Assembly: GCA_964533045.1 (NCBI GenBank) | Contig: CAZHKT010000028.1 | Span: 1 to 30,220 of the forward strand | Length of the DNA stretch: 30,220 nucleotides | Source: JACQNR01 sp964533045 | GTDB lineage: Bacteria > Acidobacteriota > Terriglobia > UBA7540 | Reading direction: 5' to 3' | Shown here: piece after piece, positions 29,772-30,220 of the stretch | Numbering within the stretch: the first letter of the stretch is position 1 | How the letters are laid out: every line of letters starts with the position of its first letter | Program-made: the position numbers and the translations under genes | The notes under the pieces: model-generated | Databases searched by the model: none | What the model saw: the letters and a program-made list of their open reading frames with translations, nothing else | Told to the model about the DNA's origin: nothing

Positions 29772-30220
29772 TCATCGATCCCGAAAGTCGCGAAAGCGCC
29801 GCGGTTGCGGGAGGTATTCGACGGTGGGCTGGCGACGGACCGGCTGCGGGTAGAGATTCATCAAATCCAGAAACTCGGCCGGGATGTCGCATCGCACCGG
29901 CAGGCCGAAGGCCTTGGCCGTTTCGTAGGTGATGGGGTGATCGTGGGTCCAGGTTCCTTCAGAAAGCAGTCTGGCCAGCTCCTCCGCCTTGCCCTCGGCG
30001 CATTTGGTGGCCAGCAACTCTCGCAGGCTTTCCCGAACCTGGGACATGGCTTTTTCAGCCTGGTCTGCCAGGATGAGTGTTTGGTCCTCCACCTCGGCAA
30101 CCGGCTTCCGGGCGACCGCCTTGAGAATCGACGCCGCCGGGTACTGCCCGAGCTGCGGATCAACGGGCCCCAGCACCGCGTATTCGCTCATCACGATTTC
30201 GTCCGCCGCCAGAGCGATCA
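29772..30220 (-). CDS. SDH-family Clp-fold serine proteinase, C-terminal part (5' end beyond window)
   Basis: The frame is open to the window edge; visible residues begin IALAADEIVMSEYAVLGPVDPQLGQYPA. This matches the region after the catalytic core of the serine dehydrogenase proteinase (SDH_sah) family, which shares the ClpP/SppA fold and is often membrane-associated. The catalytic serine and lysine would lie upstream, outside the window. A helical tail follows (ADQAEKAMSQVRESLRELLATKCAEGKAEELARLL), then THDHPITYETAKAFGLPV and a Pro/Arg-rich end. About 149 codons are present. Convergent with the peroxidase gene; the natural substrate is unknown. Confidence 0.85.
   Translation of the reverse strand, partial: IALAADEIVMSEYAVLGPVDPQLGQYPAASILKAVARKPVAEVEDQTLILADQAEKAMSQVRESLRELLATKCAEGKAEELARLLSEGTWTHDHPITYETAKAFGLPVRCDIPAEFLDLMNLYPQPVRRQPTVEYLPQPRRFRDFRDR

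Noticed and set aside
29603..29932. 109-codon plus-strand frame between peroxidase and proteinase genes
   Set aside because: It overlaps the 3' end of the proteinase gene in antisense and has no ribosome site. The Arg/Pro/Gly-rich translation is not convincing, though a repeated DNA element here cannot be excluded.

Overview
The window (about 60% G+C by eye) is a gene-dense bacterial chromosome segment that looks like the phylum Acidobacteriota, possibly a Bryobacterales/Solibacter-type lineage. This is inference from three things: a 'planctomycete-type' cytochrome (PSD1) plus DUF1501 gene pair beside ordinary aerobic housekeeping genes, a PilT/RecX/AlaS neighbourhood, and many short palindromic intergenic repeats. 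Most genes lie on the minus strand; the plus strand carries only ispH, a secreted glutathione peroxidase and a small membrane protein.

Layout. 1-5383 (minus): pilT, recX, a GxxExxY nuclease-like gene in a repeat-bounded cassette, alaS, and the 5' part of gpmA. 5384-6954: ilvE between two arrays of palindromic repeats. 6955-9062: an exported TPR protein divergent from a small three-helix membrane protein, then a low-molecular-weight tyrosine phosphatase that closes the next operon. 9073-13759: DUF1501 and the large PSD1/DUF1549/DUF1553 cytochrome protein, co-oriented with the phosphatase at 10-nt gaps. 14205-16004: a YiiM-like MOSC protein divergent from ispH. 16134-16415: three tandem 94-bp repeats. 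16459-21715 (minus): amidase, GerMN protein, rph, rdgB, then hemQ and nth; the gerM-rph-rdgB order resembles that known from Bacillus. 21826-23118: an IS256-family insertion sequence with imperfect terminal inverted repeats and a 9-bp flanking direct repeat. 23158-26582: a membrane diguanylate cyclase and a pair of tandem D-Ala-D-Ala-ligase-like ATP-grasp genes. 26703-28478: an exported PQQ-type sugar dehydrogenase fused to cytochrome c. 28666-28743: tRNA-Glu(UUC), divergent from the peroxidase gene. The window ends inside a Clp-fold serine proteinase (SDH family) gene.

How the genes work together. Much is housekeeping: translation (alaS, tRNA-Glu), RNA processing (rph), nucleotide-pool and DNA repair functions (rdgB, nth, recX), isoprenoid, heme and branched-chain amino acid metabolism (ispH, hemQ, ilvE), peptidoglycan hydrolysis, and type IV pilus retraction. 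The accessory signal lies mainly between genes. There are at least three kinds of palindromic repeat. One kind forms head-to-head pairs whose terminal GTAG provides the TAG stop codon of two different genes. A nuclease cassette with inverted ends separates recX from alaS. The insertion sequence carries a nested hairpin over the region between the Shine-Dalgarno sequence and the start codon of its transposase. Several start codons sit within about 0-12 nt of the inferred transcription start, which suggests leaderless expression. All promoters are consensus readings by eye.
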